Below are positions 1-7,631 of a stretch of DNA of 28,676 nt, one piece after another (position 1 is the first letter of the stretch; every line of letters begins with the position of its first letter). The notes below the pieces were generated by a model, which made no database searches, was not told the DNA's origin, and was given only the letters and a program-made list of their open reading frames with translations. The position numbers and the translations under genes were made by a program. This DNA is from CAYRTD01 sp964528675 (GTDB taxonomy: Bacteria > Bacteroidota > Bacteroidia > Bacteroidales > GCA-2748055), in contig CAZGTU010000058.1 in the NCBI GenBank assembly GCA_964528675.1, forward strand, positions 1-28,676, given 5' to 3'.

Positions 1-100
1 GCAGGCTCTGGACAGGGCAGGGGGCAAACATGGAAATAAAGGAGATGAAGCGGCTGTAACAGCGATAAAAATGGCGAGTTTAATTGCTGAAAGTCTTTAG
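1..100 (+). CDS. ribH: 6,7-dimethyl-8-ribityllumazine synthase, C-terminal end (partial)
   Basis: The window opens inside this gene; the reading frame starts at base 2 and gives the last 32 residues before a TAG stop. The tail contains QALDRAGGKHGNKG followed by EAAVTAIKMASL, which is the conserved C-terminal signature of lumazine synthase, the penultimate enzyme of riboflavin synthesis (condenses the ribityl-aminouracil with dihydroxybutanone phosphate in the cytoplasm). The rest lies upstream of the window. It converges on the TPR gene at 174-863. The family assignment rests on a short but very characteristic segment. Confidence 0.85.
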   Translation, partial: QALDRAGGKHGNKGDEAAVTAIKMASLIAESL

Positions 101-157
101 GGGAAAACTGACCAAACACAAAATGTTGTCATCTCGACCGCAGGGAAGACCTCTATG

Positions 158-170
158 GTCCATCGTCCAT
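158..170. repeat. short heptamer repeat GTCCATC-GTCCAT
   Basis: Between ribH and the TPR gene, the 7-base unit GTCCATC at 158-164 is followed directly by GTCCAT at 165-170. It is one of three intergenic short repeats of about 7-base period in the window, each with a different unit (others near 5811 and 18594). Function unknown. Confidence 0.5.
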
Positions 171-173
171 TTA

Positions 174-863
174 CTATCTCTCCTTCATAGCCGTCCTCGT
201 AATATACTTTTGAATATCTCGCGCTTCTTCCGATTCAGGAAATTCAGCTTTTATTTCACGGTAATATTCATTAGCTCTGTCATAATCTTCCATTTCTTCA
301 TATACAAGGGCCGTCTTTTTTAGAATAATTGGGGTGCTGTAATCATTTTTATAATTAGAAATGGCCTTCTGGTAAGCTTTTACTGCCGATTCATATTCTC
401 CAAGTTCAACATAAGCATCGCCAATCGATGCGTGTTTGGCTGCTCCCAGTAAAAGATCATCTGTTTTGAACGAACCTAGAAAATCTATGGCTTCTTCGTA
501 ATTTCCTAACTTAAGATGAGAAACTCCTGTATAATACTCGGCCAGATTGGCTGTTTTTGTCAGACCATAATCCTCGGTTATCTGAAGAAATCCGGGGTAG
601 GTACCGTAACCGTAAAGGGCCAGGTTAAACGAGTCTCTCTGAAAAAATTTCTCGGCCATGAACATTTGCCCTGCAGCTTCTTCCTCCAGTGGATTAAGAT
701 AAAATCTTTTTGTCCCCATAAAAATAAGAACAAACGCAATTATCCCAAGTATAATATAGCTGATTATCTTTGAATTATCCTCTATGAATTGTTCCGTTCG
801 GGTCAATGCACTTTCAATGCCTTCAAAACTGTCAGGTTCTGTTTGTTTTGCTTTTTTAGCCAT
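174..863 (-). CDS. Membrane-anchored tetratricopeptide repeat protein
   Basis: A 229-residue protein with a charged N-terminal cytoplasmic stretch, one hydrophobic helix at about residues 33-52 (IISYIILGIIAFVLIFMG), and a C-terminal part built of TPR-like helix pairs from about 105 to 225 (recognisable units around LGNYEEAIDFL, LGEYESAVKAYQKAI and MEDYDRANEYYREI). The layout resembles YfgM-like proteins, which sit in the inner membrane and act with periplasmic chaperones, but the specific role is not established here. It is divergent from recF and converges on ribH. A TACATTTG promoter-like box lies 40 bases upstream of its start. Confidence 0.85.
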   Translation of the reverse strand: MAKKAKQTEPDSFEGIESALTRTEQFIEDNSKIISYIILGIIAFVLIFMGTKRFYLNPLEEEAAGQMFMAEKFFQRDSFNLALYGYGTYPGFLQITEDYGLTKTANLAEYYTGVSHLKLGNYEEAIDFLGSFKTDDLLLGAAKHASIGDAYVELGEYESAVKAYQKAISNYKNDYSTPIILKKTALVYEEMEDYDRANEYYREIKAEFPESEEARDIQKYITRTAMKER

Positions 864-902
864 TTTTTATATAAGATTAATTGCTTTTTCAAAAATCAAC
901 CG

Positions 903-910
903 CAAATGTA
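903..910 (-). promoter_or_regulatory. Candidate Bacteroidota -7 box for the TPR gene
   Basis: Read on the minus strand the sequence is TACATTTG, a full match to the TAnnTTTG element recognised by the Bacteroidota primary sigma factor. It lies 40 bases ahead of the TPR gene start at 863. No clear TTTG -33 element is seen at the expected distance, so the call is tentative. Confidence 0.45.
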
Positions 911-1035
911 ATTTTTTTTTATGAAAGCTCCATATATTAAAACAAAAAGAGGTGATAAATCCTTTATTAATTATAAATATACAAGGGTTGTTATTGTTTT
1001 TAACAGCTTTTAAGCATTAATTCAAGCAGGTTTCA

Positions 1036-1043
1036 TAACTTTA
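1036..1043 (+). promoter_or_regulatory. Candidate weak -7 box for recF
   Basis: TAACTTTA matches seven of the eight positions counted in TAnnTTTG (the last base differs) and lies 17 bases ahead of the recF ATG. No convincing -33 element is visible. Confidence 0.25.
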
Positions 1044-1059
1044 CATAAAATCTGAATCA

Positions 1060-2175
1060 ATGCATCTGAATAAATTATCTCTGGTCAATTTTAAGAATTA
1101 CACGGAAGCTGAAATCGCGTTCAATCCTCACATTAACTGCTTTGTTGGGCCAAATGGAGTGGGAAAGACCAATTTACTTGATGCAATTCATTATCTCTCT
1201 TTATGTAAAAGTTATTTCAATGCTGTTGATAGTCAGAATATAAAGCATAAGGAGGATTTTTGTATTATTCAGGGGGAATATGAGATTGAGGGTGAAGATG
1301 AAAATATTTATTGTGGCATTCAAAAGAACAAGAGAAAAAAATTCAGCAGGAATAAAAAGGATTATAAAAAGCTCTCCGAGCATATCGGACTCATACCACT
1401 GGTCATGATATCTCCATCAGATAGCAGTCTAATCATGGATGGAGGAGAGGAACGCAGGAAATTCATCAATGGTGTCATTGCTCAATATGACAGGGTATAT
1501 CTGAATAACATAATGAATTATAACAGGATTCTGTCGCAGAGGAATAAGTTTCTTAAAGATATTTCTGATCAGAAGAATCCTGATATGACTATGCTGGAAG
1601 TTTATGATGATCAGTTAATAGATCATGGGAAGGAAATATTCGAAAAAAGAAAAGAATTCATTGAAGAACTGATTCCTGTATTCCAGCGATTTTATAGTTA
1701 TATTTCTCAGGAACATGAAAATGTTACCCTGGAGTACCGGAGTCAGTTGCTGAAGGATGACTTTGCTGATTTGCTGAAAAAGCATTTGCAAAAGGATAGG
1801 ATACTTCAATACACCACTTCAGGCATTCACCGGGATGATCTAAGCATGAAACTGGCTGGATATCCTCTGAAAAAAGTAGGATCGCAGGGACAACAGAAAA
1901 CCTTTCAACTGGCTCTGAAACTGGGTAAATTCGAATTCATCCGCCAGGTATCGGGAAAAAATCCCATATTGTTGCTGGATGATGTTTTTGATAAATTTGA
2001 CAGCCAGAGAGTGAAGCAGATTGTTCGTCTTGTATCGGAGAATGATTTTGGACAGATCTTCATTACTGATACCGATGAAGCAAGGATGAGAAATATCCTG
2101 GAGCAACTTGGAATTGAAAACAAAGTCTTTACCATTGCTGAAGATAAAATAAATTACAGGAATGAGGCGCAGTGA
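1060..2175 (+). CDS. recF: DNA replication and repair protein RecF
   Basis: A 371-residue SMC-like ATPase that helps load RecA at single-strand gaps on SSB-coated DNA in the RecFOR pathway. The sequence shows a Walker A motif GPNGVGKT at residues 30-37, an ABC-type signature region GSQGQQK at 274-280, and a Walker B segment ILLLDDVFDKFD at 303-314, in the order and spacing of RecF; the length is normal for the family. The ATG at 1060 gives a typical N-terminus (MHLNKLSLVNFKNY). Its 3' end overlaps the DUF721 gene by 14 bp in a different frame, so the two are probably co-transcribed and translationally coupled. Confidence 0.96.
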   Translation: MHLNKLSLVNFKNYTEAEIAFNPHINCFVGPNGVGKTNLLDAIHYLSLCKSYFNAVDSQNIKHKEDFCIIQGEYEIEGEDENIYCGIQKNKRKKFSRNKKDYKKLSEHIGLIPLVMISPSDSSLIMDGGEERRKFINGVIAQYDRVYLNNIMNYNRILSQRNKFLKDISDQKNPDMTMLEVYDDQLIDHGKEIFEKRKEFIEELIPVFQRFYSYISQEHENVTLEYRSQLLKDDFADLLKKHLQKDRILQYTTSGIHRDDLSMKLAGYPLKKVGSQGQQKTFQLALKLGKFEFIRQVSGKNPILLLDDVFDKFDSQRVKQIVRLVSENDFGQIFITDTDEARMRNILEQLGIENKVFTIAEDKINYRNEAQ

Positions 2176-2452
2176 AACCTTGAACATATCGGAGATTATT
2201 TCTACCCTTTTGAAACAGCAGGGACTGGAGCATAAATTATATGAAAACAGGTTAATGAATAGCTGGGAGGAACTTCTGGGCAAAAGCATCGGGAAAGCTA
2301 CACGTCATATGTATATTAAGGATAGAATACTTTTCGTGCACATATCTTCATCGATAGTGAAACACGAATTAATGATGATACGAGATGATCTTGTTAAGCG
2401 TTTGAATGAGAGAACCGGCAAAGAGGTAATTGATAAAATTGTTCTCAGATAA
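2162..2452 (+). CDS. DUF721 / DciA-like protein
   Basis: A 96-residue protein with the DUF721 pattern: an N-terminal helix (ISEIISTLLKQQGLE), a conserved tryptophan in the MNSWEELLGKSI segment (Trp35), and a beta-rich part (DRILFVHISSSIVKHEL) followed by a basic amphipathic helix. Related DciA proteins help load the replicative helicase DnaB in bacteria lacking DnaC, and Bacteroidota DUF721 genes commonly sit next to recF, as here; a replication-linked role is therefore likely but inferred. It starts inside the last codons of recF (14-bp overlap) and its stop lies 9 bases from the stop of the convergent ndk. Confidence 0.85.
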   Translation: MRRSETLNISEIISTLLKQQGLEHKLYENRLMNSWEELLGKSIGKATRHMYIKDRILFVHISSSIVKHELMMIRDDLVKRLNERTGKEVIDKIVLR

Positions 2453-2461
2453 TCGCATTTC

Positions 2462-2905
2462 TTATCCGCAACATTCTTCGGCCTTGTAGAATCTTTCGCT
2501 CTGTGCAAAGAAAAAATCACATTCTTTAACCGCAGTTTCATCACTGTCGGAACCATGCACAGCATTTCTTTGCATTGATTCTGCAAAAAGTTTCCTGATG
2601 GTTCCTTCTTCGGCTTTTTTCGGATCGGTAGATCCAATAAGTTTTCGATATTCTTCAACAGCATCATCCTTTTCCAGAATAGCCACTACTATAGGTCCTG
2701 ATGTCATAAACTCAACCAGGCCTTCATAAAAAGGTTTTCCCTGATGGACAGAATAAAAAAGTTCGGCCTGCTTTCTCGTTAACCGTGTTAATTTCATCGC
2801 TGCAATATGAAACCCATTTTCATGAATCATGTTGAGGATCGGTCCGATGTATTCCGACTGAACAGCACCTGGCTTGATAATGGTCAAAGTAATTTTTCCT
2901 TTCAT
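2462..2905 (-). CDS. ndk: Nucleoside diphosphate kinase
   Basis: A 147-residue enzyme that transfers the gamma phosphate from ATP to other nucleoside diphosphates through a phosphohistidine. The family signature NAVHGSDS is present, placing the catalytic histidine at residue 117, and the N-terminus (TLTIIKPGAV) and the segment GPIVVAILEKDDAVE fit the family. The C-terminus carries a short cysteine-containing tail (YKAEECCG). Length is normal. The gene converges on DUF721, with only nine bases between stop codons and no hairpin terminator visible between them. Confidence 0.96.
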   Translation of the reverse strand: MKGKITLTIIKPGAVQSEYIGPILNMIHENGFHIAAMKLTRLTRKQAELFYSVHQGKPFYEGLVEFMTSGPIVVAILEKDDAVEEYRKLIGSTDPKKAEEGTIRKLFAESMQRNAVHGSDSDETAVKECDFFFAQSERFYKAEECCG

Positions 2906-3208
2906 TGATTTAATCGTTTTATTTGGCTATGTTAGGAACTATTGAAGATATTTGAACATTTTTAATTCTACACTTATTAATTTTAATCTGTATTAATTCC
3001 GGAGATTAAAGATAATCGCTATTCTTGTAAATTTTGATTCTTAAACGAAAAAATAAACAACAAGAAATAAGATTGGTTTAACAAAATGACTGATTTCTCG
3101 TTTTACTGATATTATTTGAATAGGGTTACATTGAAATATTACAATAGCGAAAGATAAATGAATTGCATATAGCCTTCAACCATCATATAAACTATAAATA
3201 ATTATATT
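2906..3208. other. AT-rich intergenic region between ndk and the DHH gene
   Basis: These 303 bases separate two divergent genes and must contain promoters for both. The stretch is strongly AT-rich, with no coding potential, no clear hairpin and no perfect TAnnTTTG box in the expected orientation close to either gene. I see no RNA gene or riboswitch here. Confidence 0.6.
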
Positions 3209-4228
3209 TTGAGAGAGATAAGATATAAAAATTCAAAGCCACTCAGAGATAAACTTGAGGAGAATGAAAATATACTGATCGTTACTCATGTAAATCCCGA
3301 CGGAGATGCCATCGGCTCAACACTTGCTTTGGGTGGAATAATAAAAAAGTTGGGTAAGAATGTCAAAATTGTTACCCCCAATGATTTTCCGCAGTTCCTT
3401 CACTGGATGGAAGGAGCAAAAGATATAATGGTATATTTCCGAAAAAAGAATGAAATTAAAAAGCTAATTTCAGAAACCGATCTGATTTTATGTGTCGATT
3501 TCAGTGACAGCGGGAGGCTGGAAAGAGCCGAGAAGATTATCCTTGATAGCCCGGCTTTCAAAGTCCTCATTGATCATCATCCCGATCCTGCTAATTTCAC
3601 GGATCTTGTAATTTCCGACACAAAACTGGGTTCTTCTGCAGAAATAATCTATTGTATTATTAAAGATATGGGGTTTGAGCATTTAATTGATAAATTCATT
3701 GCTGAAGATCTATATACGGGAATTATGACGGATACAGGCAACTTTAGCTTTGCATCTTCATATCCTCATGTTTGGGAAATGGTTGCAGAATTGTTGAGAA
3801 AAGGAATTGATAAAGATGAGATTTATTCTAAAGTGTATGATAATTATTCTGAAAAGCGGATGCGATTGATGGGATATTGCCTTTACGAAAATATGCGGGT
3901 TTTTGATGAATGTAATACCGCAGTTATGGGACTTTCCAAAAAGGAAATGGAGCGTTTTGATCATGAACCCGGGGATACGGAAGGATTTGTAAATTTACCT
4001 TTTTCCATTCGCGGAATAAAATTGACTGCTCTTTTTTTGGAAAAACAGGATCACATTCGTATATCTTTACGCTCAAGGGGTGATTTTTCGGTAAATGAAT
4101 TGTCCAGGAAGTATCTGAATGGGGGAGGACATAAAAATGCAGCAGGGGGTGAATTAAAAATGCCTCTAGATGATGCAATTCAAAAATTCAGAGATATCTT
4201 GGAAAATTATAAAGAAGAACTGAAATGA
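3209..4228 (+). CDS. DHH-family phosphoesterase (NrnA-like nanoRNase / pAp phosphatase)
   Basis: A 339-residue DHH/DHHA1 protein. The metal-binding motifs are all present: HVNPDGDA at residues 27-34, DFSD at 96-99, DHH at 121-123, TDTGNF at 173-178, and the DHHA1 motif GGGHKNAAGG at 304-313. This is the arrangement of NrnA-type enzymes, which degrade very short RNAs and/or dephosphorylate pAp in the cytoplasm. The start is a TTG, chosen because no ATG exists between it and the first catalytic motif and because it leaves an N-terminal helix of about 20 residues as expected. The stop overlaps the start of the following FKBP-like lipoprotein gene by 4 bp, indicating coupling. Confidence 0.92.
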   Translation: MREIRYKNSKPLRDKLEENENILIVTHVNPDGDAIGSTLALGGIIKKLGKNVKIVTPNDFPQFLHWMEGAKDIMVYFRKKNEIKKLISETDLILCVDFSDSGRLERAEKIILDSPAFKVLIDHHPDPANFTDLVISDTKLGSSAEIIYCIIKDMGFEHLIDKFIAEDLYTGIMTDTGNFSFASSYPHVWEMVAELLRKGIDKDEIYSKVYDNYSEKRMRLMGYCLYENMRVFDECNTAVMGLSKKEMERFDHEPGDTEGFVNLPFSIRGIKLTALFLEKQDHIRISLRSRGDFSVNELSRKYLNGGGHKNAAGGELKMPLDDAIQKFRDILENYKEELK

Positions 4229-4761
4229 GAATATTTATTTTAAATATGTTGATGCTGTTTACCTTCATTTCTTGTAAGGAAGAACAACAAACAAGACCAA
4301 TTGATGTACCTACAGGCGGTGAGGTTGAGAAAGCCATCCTCAAGGTTAATAAATATATCCTGAAGAGAAATCGTGATCATATTCAAGGATTTATTCGCAG
4401 AACTGGCTGGGAAATGAAAAAAACCGGTTCCGGACTATGGTATCAAATTGATAATGAAGGAAGAGGCAATTCCGCTGAAAGTGGAGATTATATCAGAATG
4501 AAATATAAGCTTTACCTGATTGATGGCACTCTTGTTTCATCCACAGAGAACGATGGATTGTTTGAATTTACAGTTGGCCAGGGAGGAGTTGAATCAGGAC
4601 TTGAAGAAGCCGTTTTGTTTTTGAAAGAAGGAAGCATGGCAAAATTGATCCTGCCCCCGCATCTGGCATATGGGAATTTTGGAAGCCCTGAAAAAGGGAT
4701 CCCTCCTGATGCTGTTCTTATTTATGAACTGGAAGTACTCGAAATCCAGTCTTCTTCCTGA
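4225..4761 (+). CDS. FKBP-like lipoprotein, GldI-like
   Basis: A 178-residue predicted lipoprotein: a short hydrophobic signal ends in the lipobox FISC (lipidated Cys17), followed by a helical linker and one FKBP-type peptidyl-prolyl isomerase domain at about 87-174. Conserved features include AYG at 148-150 and the GIPPDAVLIYELEV end strand, but the phenylalanine-aspartate pair of active FKBPs is replaced (TLVSST) and the pocket tryptophan is replaced by Leu126. The layout resembles GldI, a periplasm-facing lipoprotein needed for gliding/type IX secretion in flavobacteria; the coupling to a DHH gene fits that context. Orthology to GldI proper is not certain, so no symbol is given. Confidence 0.85.
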   Translation: MRIFILNMLMLFTFISCKEEQQTRPIDVPTGGEVEKAILKVNKYILKRNRDHIQGFIRRTGWEMKKTGSGLWYQIDNEGRGNSAESGDYIRMKYKLYLIDGTLVSSTENDGLFEFTVGQGGVESGLEEAVLFLKEGSMAKLILPPHLAYGNFGSPEKGIPPDAVLIYELEVLEIQSSS

Positions 4762-4831
4762 TCTGCATTTCATTTAAAATGCCTATGTTTATGCCTGACA
4801 TTTTCATTTTGATCTCATAAAGACAGATTAC

Positions 4832-5704
4832 ATGAATCTCAAGAAATTCATATATTTCATTGTTTTTACCATAGGATTACTCAATGTATCATGTGATTTC
4901 TCAAAATACCCGGATTATTCAAAACTAGAATCCGATCTGTACATAAATTTAATAGAGATAGGTGAAAAGAATGAACGGATCAACCTTGGTGATTTTATAT
5001 ACCTGGATATTATCTACCTTACAATGGACGATTCTGTTTTTTTTAAGGCAAGACGAATGTTCAAACTTGAAGATAGTCCTTATGAAGGATCCGTAAACGC
5101 AGCTTTTATGCAGCTATCGGAAGGGGACAGTGCCAATTTAATCATTGATGTGAAAAAATTTTTTACTTATACCCTTCATCGTGATGTTCCCGGGTTTTTA
5201 GAGGAAGAAGAAAATATGAAGATCAATTTAAGGATAAAAAATGTTCAAACACCCGGGGAGTATGAAAAAGAGAAAGTCTTATTTCTGAAGTGGGCAAAAG
5301 AATTCCACCTGTCTGAAATTGATCTTATTACAGGATATCTCAGGGATAATAAAATTGACATTGAACCAGAGCCAAACGGAATTTATTTTCTTAGCTGGGA
5401 AAAAGGGGAAGGACCCCCGGTGGAAAAAGGAAAACATATATGGCTCCATTATGAAGGCAAATTTTTAAACGGGAAATTCGTTGATAGCTCAAAGAAAAGG
5501 AATACTCCTCTTGATTTTATTTACGGAAATGAAATGTACCTGATAAAAGGTCTTGAATACGCAGTAGGCAAAATGCATGAGGGTGGAAAGGCAATGGTAC
5601 TTATTCCTTCTGAGCTGGGATTTGGTGCATCAGGTTCTGCTCTTGGAGTTGTCCCTCCTTATACCGCTATGATCTATGTTGTTGAAGTTTTAAGAGTGGA
5701 ATAA
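4832..5704 (+). CDS. Two-domain FKBP-like lipoprotein
   Basis: A 290-residue lipoprotein with the lipobox NVSC (Cys21). The C-terminal half (198-290) is a recognisable FKBP domain: LHYEGKFLNGKFVDSS, then IKGLEYAVGKMHEGGKAMVLIP, GFG and VPPYTAMIYVVEVL. The N-terminal half (about 53-138) has the same strand order (GDFIYLDIIY, LSEGDSANLIID, INLRIKNV) but almost none of the active-site residues and looks like a degenerate FKBP fold. In the better domain the pocket tryptophan is Leu241 and the AYG tyrosine is phenylalanine, so isomerase activity is doubtful; a substrate-binding or chaperone role is more likely. It follows the previous FKBP-like gene by 70 bases on the same strand. Confidence 0.82.
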   Translation: MNLKKFIYFIVFTIGLLNVSCDFSKYPDYSKLESDLYINLIEIGEKNERINLGDFIYLDIIYLTMDDSVFFKARRMFKLEDSPYEGSVNAAFMQLSEGDSANLIIDVKKFFTYTLHRDVPGFLEEEENMKINLRIKNVQTPGEYEKEKVLFLKWAKEFHLSEIDLITGYLRDNKIDIEPEPNGIYFLSWEKGEGPPVEKGKHIWLHYEGKFLNGKFVDSSKKRNTPLDFIYGNEMYLIKGLEYAVGKMHEGGKAMVLIPSELGFGASGSALGVVPPYTAMIYVVEVLRVE

Positions 5705-5759
5705 TTGAAAAAAATGAATTTCAGGCAACCTTTTTTTATAAATTTGCATCTGCTTATAA

Positions 5760-5790
5760 CCGGGAAGAATAATCTTCCAGGCTTTTCGTT
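5760..5790 (+). terminator. Possible intrinsic terminator or attenuator
   Basis: GGAAGA (5763-5768) pairs with TCTTCC (5773-5778) around an ATAA loop, with further outer C-G pairs past a G-A mismatch, followed by CTTTTCGTTTT. It lies between the second and third FKBP-like genes. The T tract is interrupted, so it may be a weak terminator or partial attenuator. Confidence 0.45.
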
Positions 5791-5810
5791 TTAGCAACAA
5801 TAATTACAAA

Positions 5811-5830
5811 ATTAGACATTAGACATTAGG
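5811..5830. repeat. Heptamer tandem repeat ATTAGAC, nearly three units
   Basis: Two exact ATTAGAC units (5811-5824) are followed by ATTAGG (5825-5830), ending three bases before the start codon of the third FKBP-like gene, so the repeat occupies the normal translation-initiation region of that gene. Confidence 0.7.
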
Positions 5831-5833
5831 CAT

Positions 5834-6757
5834 ATGAAACTCAAAGTAATAATAGTAATAATGGGAATTTTGACTGCGATGATATCCTGTCAAAAAGATG
5901 ATGATTCGGAATTAATCGAAATGGAAGATCGCGTTTTTAATGCATATCTTGAAAATAATAATATTACGACCGAACCGACTGAAAGTGGATTGTATTTCAT
6001 ACAGGAAACTGAAGGAACCGGTTTATCCCCTTTGAAGGATAACTGGGTTTTGATGAAATATGATCTGTATCTTATTAACGGAGAACAATTGATCTATAGC
6101 TCGGATAAGGAAAAAGCCATTGAATACAATATTTTTGATGAGCGTGTGATATATGGACCTTCGAAAATTCAGGTTGGCAATAACCTTGAAGCTCTGGATG
6201 AGGGATTGAGCATGATGAAAGAAGGAGGGAAGGCTTCTCTATTGTTCAAATCCGATCTGGGCTATGGAAGACAGGGTGCCGGGGCTATTGGTCCTTATGA
6301 ACCTTTAAGAATTGACATTGAATTAATAAAGGTAATTGATAATCCTATTGAGTATGAAAATGAAAAACTTGCCGAATACCTGGAAACAAATAATTTCAGT
6401 AATGCAGATACACTGGAAAGCGGGTTGATCTATATAGAAATGCTTGAAGGGGAAGGTGACTCCGCCATGGTAAATTCAAATATTACCATCAATGTCCAGG
6501 GCTTTCTTCTGGATGGACGAATGTTTCTCGATGAAAATGTTTTTCGTTTTCAACTGGGTCAATATGGTTATGCCGTTACCGAAGGACTTTCTGAAGGCGT
6601 AAGTTACATGAAGGAAATGGGTAGGTCCAAGCTTATTGTCCCATACTATCTCGGCTATGGTGAAATAGGTAAGTCTTATTTTGAAGGAAAAGCCAAAGTA
6701 CCCATACCTCCATATTCAACATTGATTTATGATGTTGAACTACTAAATGCGAAATAG
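5834..6757 (+). CDS. Tandem FKBP-like lipoprotein
   Basis: A 307-residue lipoprotein (lipobox MISC, Cys19) with two FKBP-type domains, about 70-168 and 216-305, joined by a helical linker (ENEKLAEYLETNNF). Each domain keeps the LGYG tyrosine (142-145 and 273-276) and the EGL/EGV helix, but the phenylalanine-aspartate pair is missing and leucines (121 and 252) replace the pocket tryptophan. The linkers before each domain share a pattern (AYLENNNITTEPTESGLYFI versus EYLETNNFSNADTLESGLIY), which points to internal duplication. It ends the same-strand run beginning with the DHH gene, though a hairpin and 129 bases separate it from the preceding gene. Most likely a periplasm-facing folding helper; substrate unknown. 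Confidence 0.84.
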   Translation: MKLKVIIVIMGILTAMISCQKDDDSELIEMEDRVFNAYLENNNITTEPTESGLYFIQETEGTGLSPLKDNWVLMKYDLYLINGEQLIYSSDKEKAIEYNIFDERVIYGPSKIQVGNNLEALDEGLSMMKEGGKASLLFKSDLGYGRQGAGAIGPYEPLRIDIELIKVIDNPIEYENEKLAEYLETNNFSNADTLESGLIYIEMLEGEGDSAMVNSNITINVQGFLLDGRMFLDENVFRFQLGQYGYAVTEGLSEGVSYMKEMGRSKLIVPYYLGYGEIGKSYFEGKAKVPIPPYSTLIYDVELLNAK

Positions 6758-6761
6758 GAAT

Positions 6762-7466
6762 TCAGGAAAGTAAAAATATCGAGGGTCGTTTTTTTAAATC
6801 GACCCTTTCTTTTTTCCAATCCTCTATTTTCATAGTTTTAATGAACTCTGTTGGCTTGGTTATATCGCATGCAATACATAAAAGTGTATCAGGCCGGCAG
6901 GTATCTTTGAGTGAATCCAGCAAGGCATTATTCCTGTAAGGTGTTTCAATAAATATCTGGGTATATCCTGACCTTTTCGCCTCAGATTCCAATTGCCTGA
7001 TTTTATTTTTTCGTTCAGGTGTTTTAACCGGTAAATATCCATGAAAACAGAATTGCTGCCCATTCATACCCGAAGCCATTAGTGCCATGATAATGGAAGA
7101 AGGTCCTGAAAGTGGCACAATATCGATTTTTCGTTTGTGTGCCAAGGCTGTAATTTCTGCACCGGGATCTGCCACACCGGGAACTCCGGCTTCAGAAATA
7201 ATGCCCATATCCTGACCATCAAAACATGGATTTAAAAAAGTGTTTATTTCATTCCCTGGGGTATGCTTGTTTAGTACAAAAAACTTGATGCTATCTATGG
7301 ATTTCTGATAGCCACATTTGATAAGGAAACGCCTTGCATTTCTTTCATTTTCAACAATAAAAAAATCCAGATTGCGCATTATCGCAAGCACTTTTTCGGG
7401 AATAACCTGATCAGGATCATCTCCTCCAAGTGTATTTGGTATCAGATATAATTTTCCTTTTATCAT
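6762..7466 (-). CDS. SAM-dependent methyltransferase, RsmI-like (tetrapyrrole methylase fold)
   Basis: A 234-residue protein of the tetrapyrrole/RsmI methylase family. It begins with a typical first strand (KLYLIPNTLG), has the glycine-rich SEAGVPGVADPG at 91-102 and the GPSSI motif at 121-125, and ends like family members with RPSIFLL. RsmI itself 2'-O-methylates C1402 of 16S rRNA; Bacteroidota commonly carry a second, shorter paralogue of this kind whose target is unclear, and this sequence fits that paralogue better than RsmI because the RsmI C-terminal extension is absent. Its last codons overlap, on the other strand, the terminator of the FKBP-like genes, four bases beyond whose stop it ends. 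Confidence 0.85.
   Translation of the reverse strand: MIKGKLYLIPNTLGGDDPDQVIPEKVLAIMRNLDFFIVENERNARRFLIKCGYQKSIDSIKFFVLNKHTPGNEINTFLNPCFDGQDMGIISEAGVPGVADPGAEITALAHKRKIDIVPLSGPSSIIMALMASGMNGQQFCFHGYLPVKTPERKNKIRQLESEAKRSGYTQIFIETPYRNNALLDSLKDTCRPDTLLCIACDITKPTEFIKTMKIEDWKKERVDLKKRPSIFLLS
6781..6812 (+). terminator. Intrinsic terminator of the FKBP-like gene cluster
   Basis: GGGTCG (6783-6788) pairs with CGACCC (6800-6805), extended by an A-T pair, and is followed by TTTCTTTTTT. It starts 24 bases after the stop of the third FKBP-like gene and lies within the 3' coding part of the convergent methyltransferase gene. Confidence 0.7.
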
Positions 7467-7618
7467 ATAATTAAGGTGCTAATATTAACAAAAAAGTCAA
7501 TCAAATATCTGTAAAATGATATAAAGATAAAATCTAAGTAATGAACAGCCCGTCTTTCTTCAATAAAAAAACGGCAGGATTCTATGTCATTAAATGAATC
7601 TTATTAATTTCGCGAACA

Positions 7619-7625
7619 AAAGGAG
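7619..7625 (+). promoter_or_regulatory. Strong Shine-Dalgarno site deciding a TTG start
   Basis: AAAGGAG sits six bases ahead of the TTG at 7632. Most genes in this window lack such a site, so this supports the TTG as the true start of the metallo-hydrolase gene. The same seven bases with the same spacing precede metA. Confidence 0.7.
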
Positions 7626-7631
7626 AAAAAA

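Noticed and set aside
1840..2289. A 149-codon open frame antisense to recF and DUF721
   Set aside because: It crosses two strong genes on the other strand and shows no protein family features.
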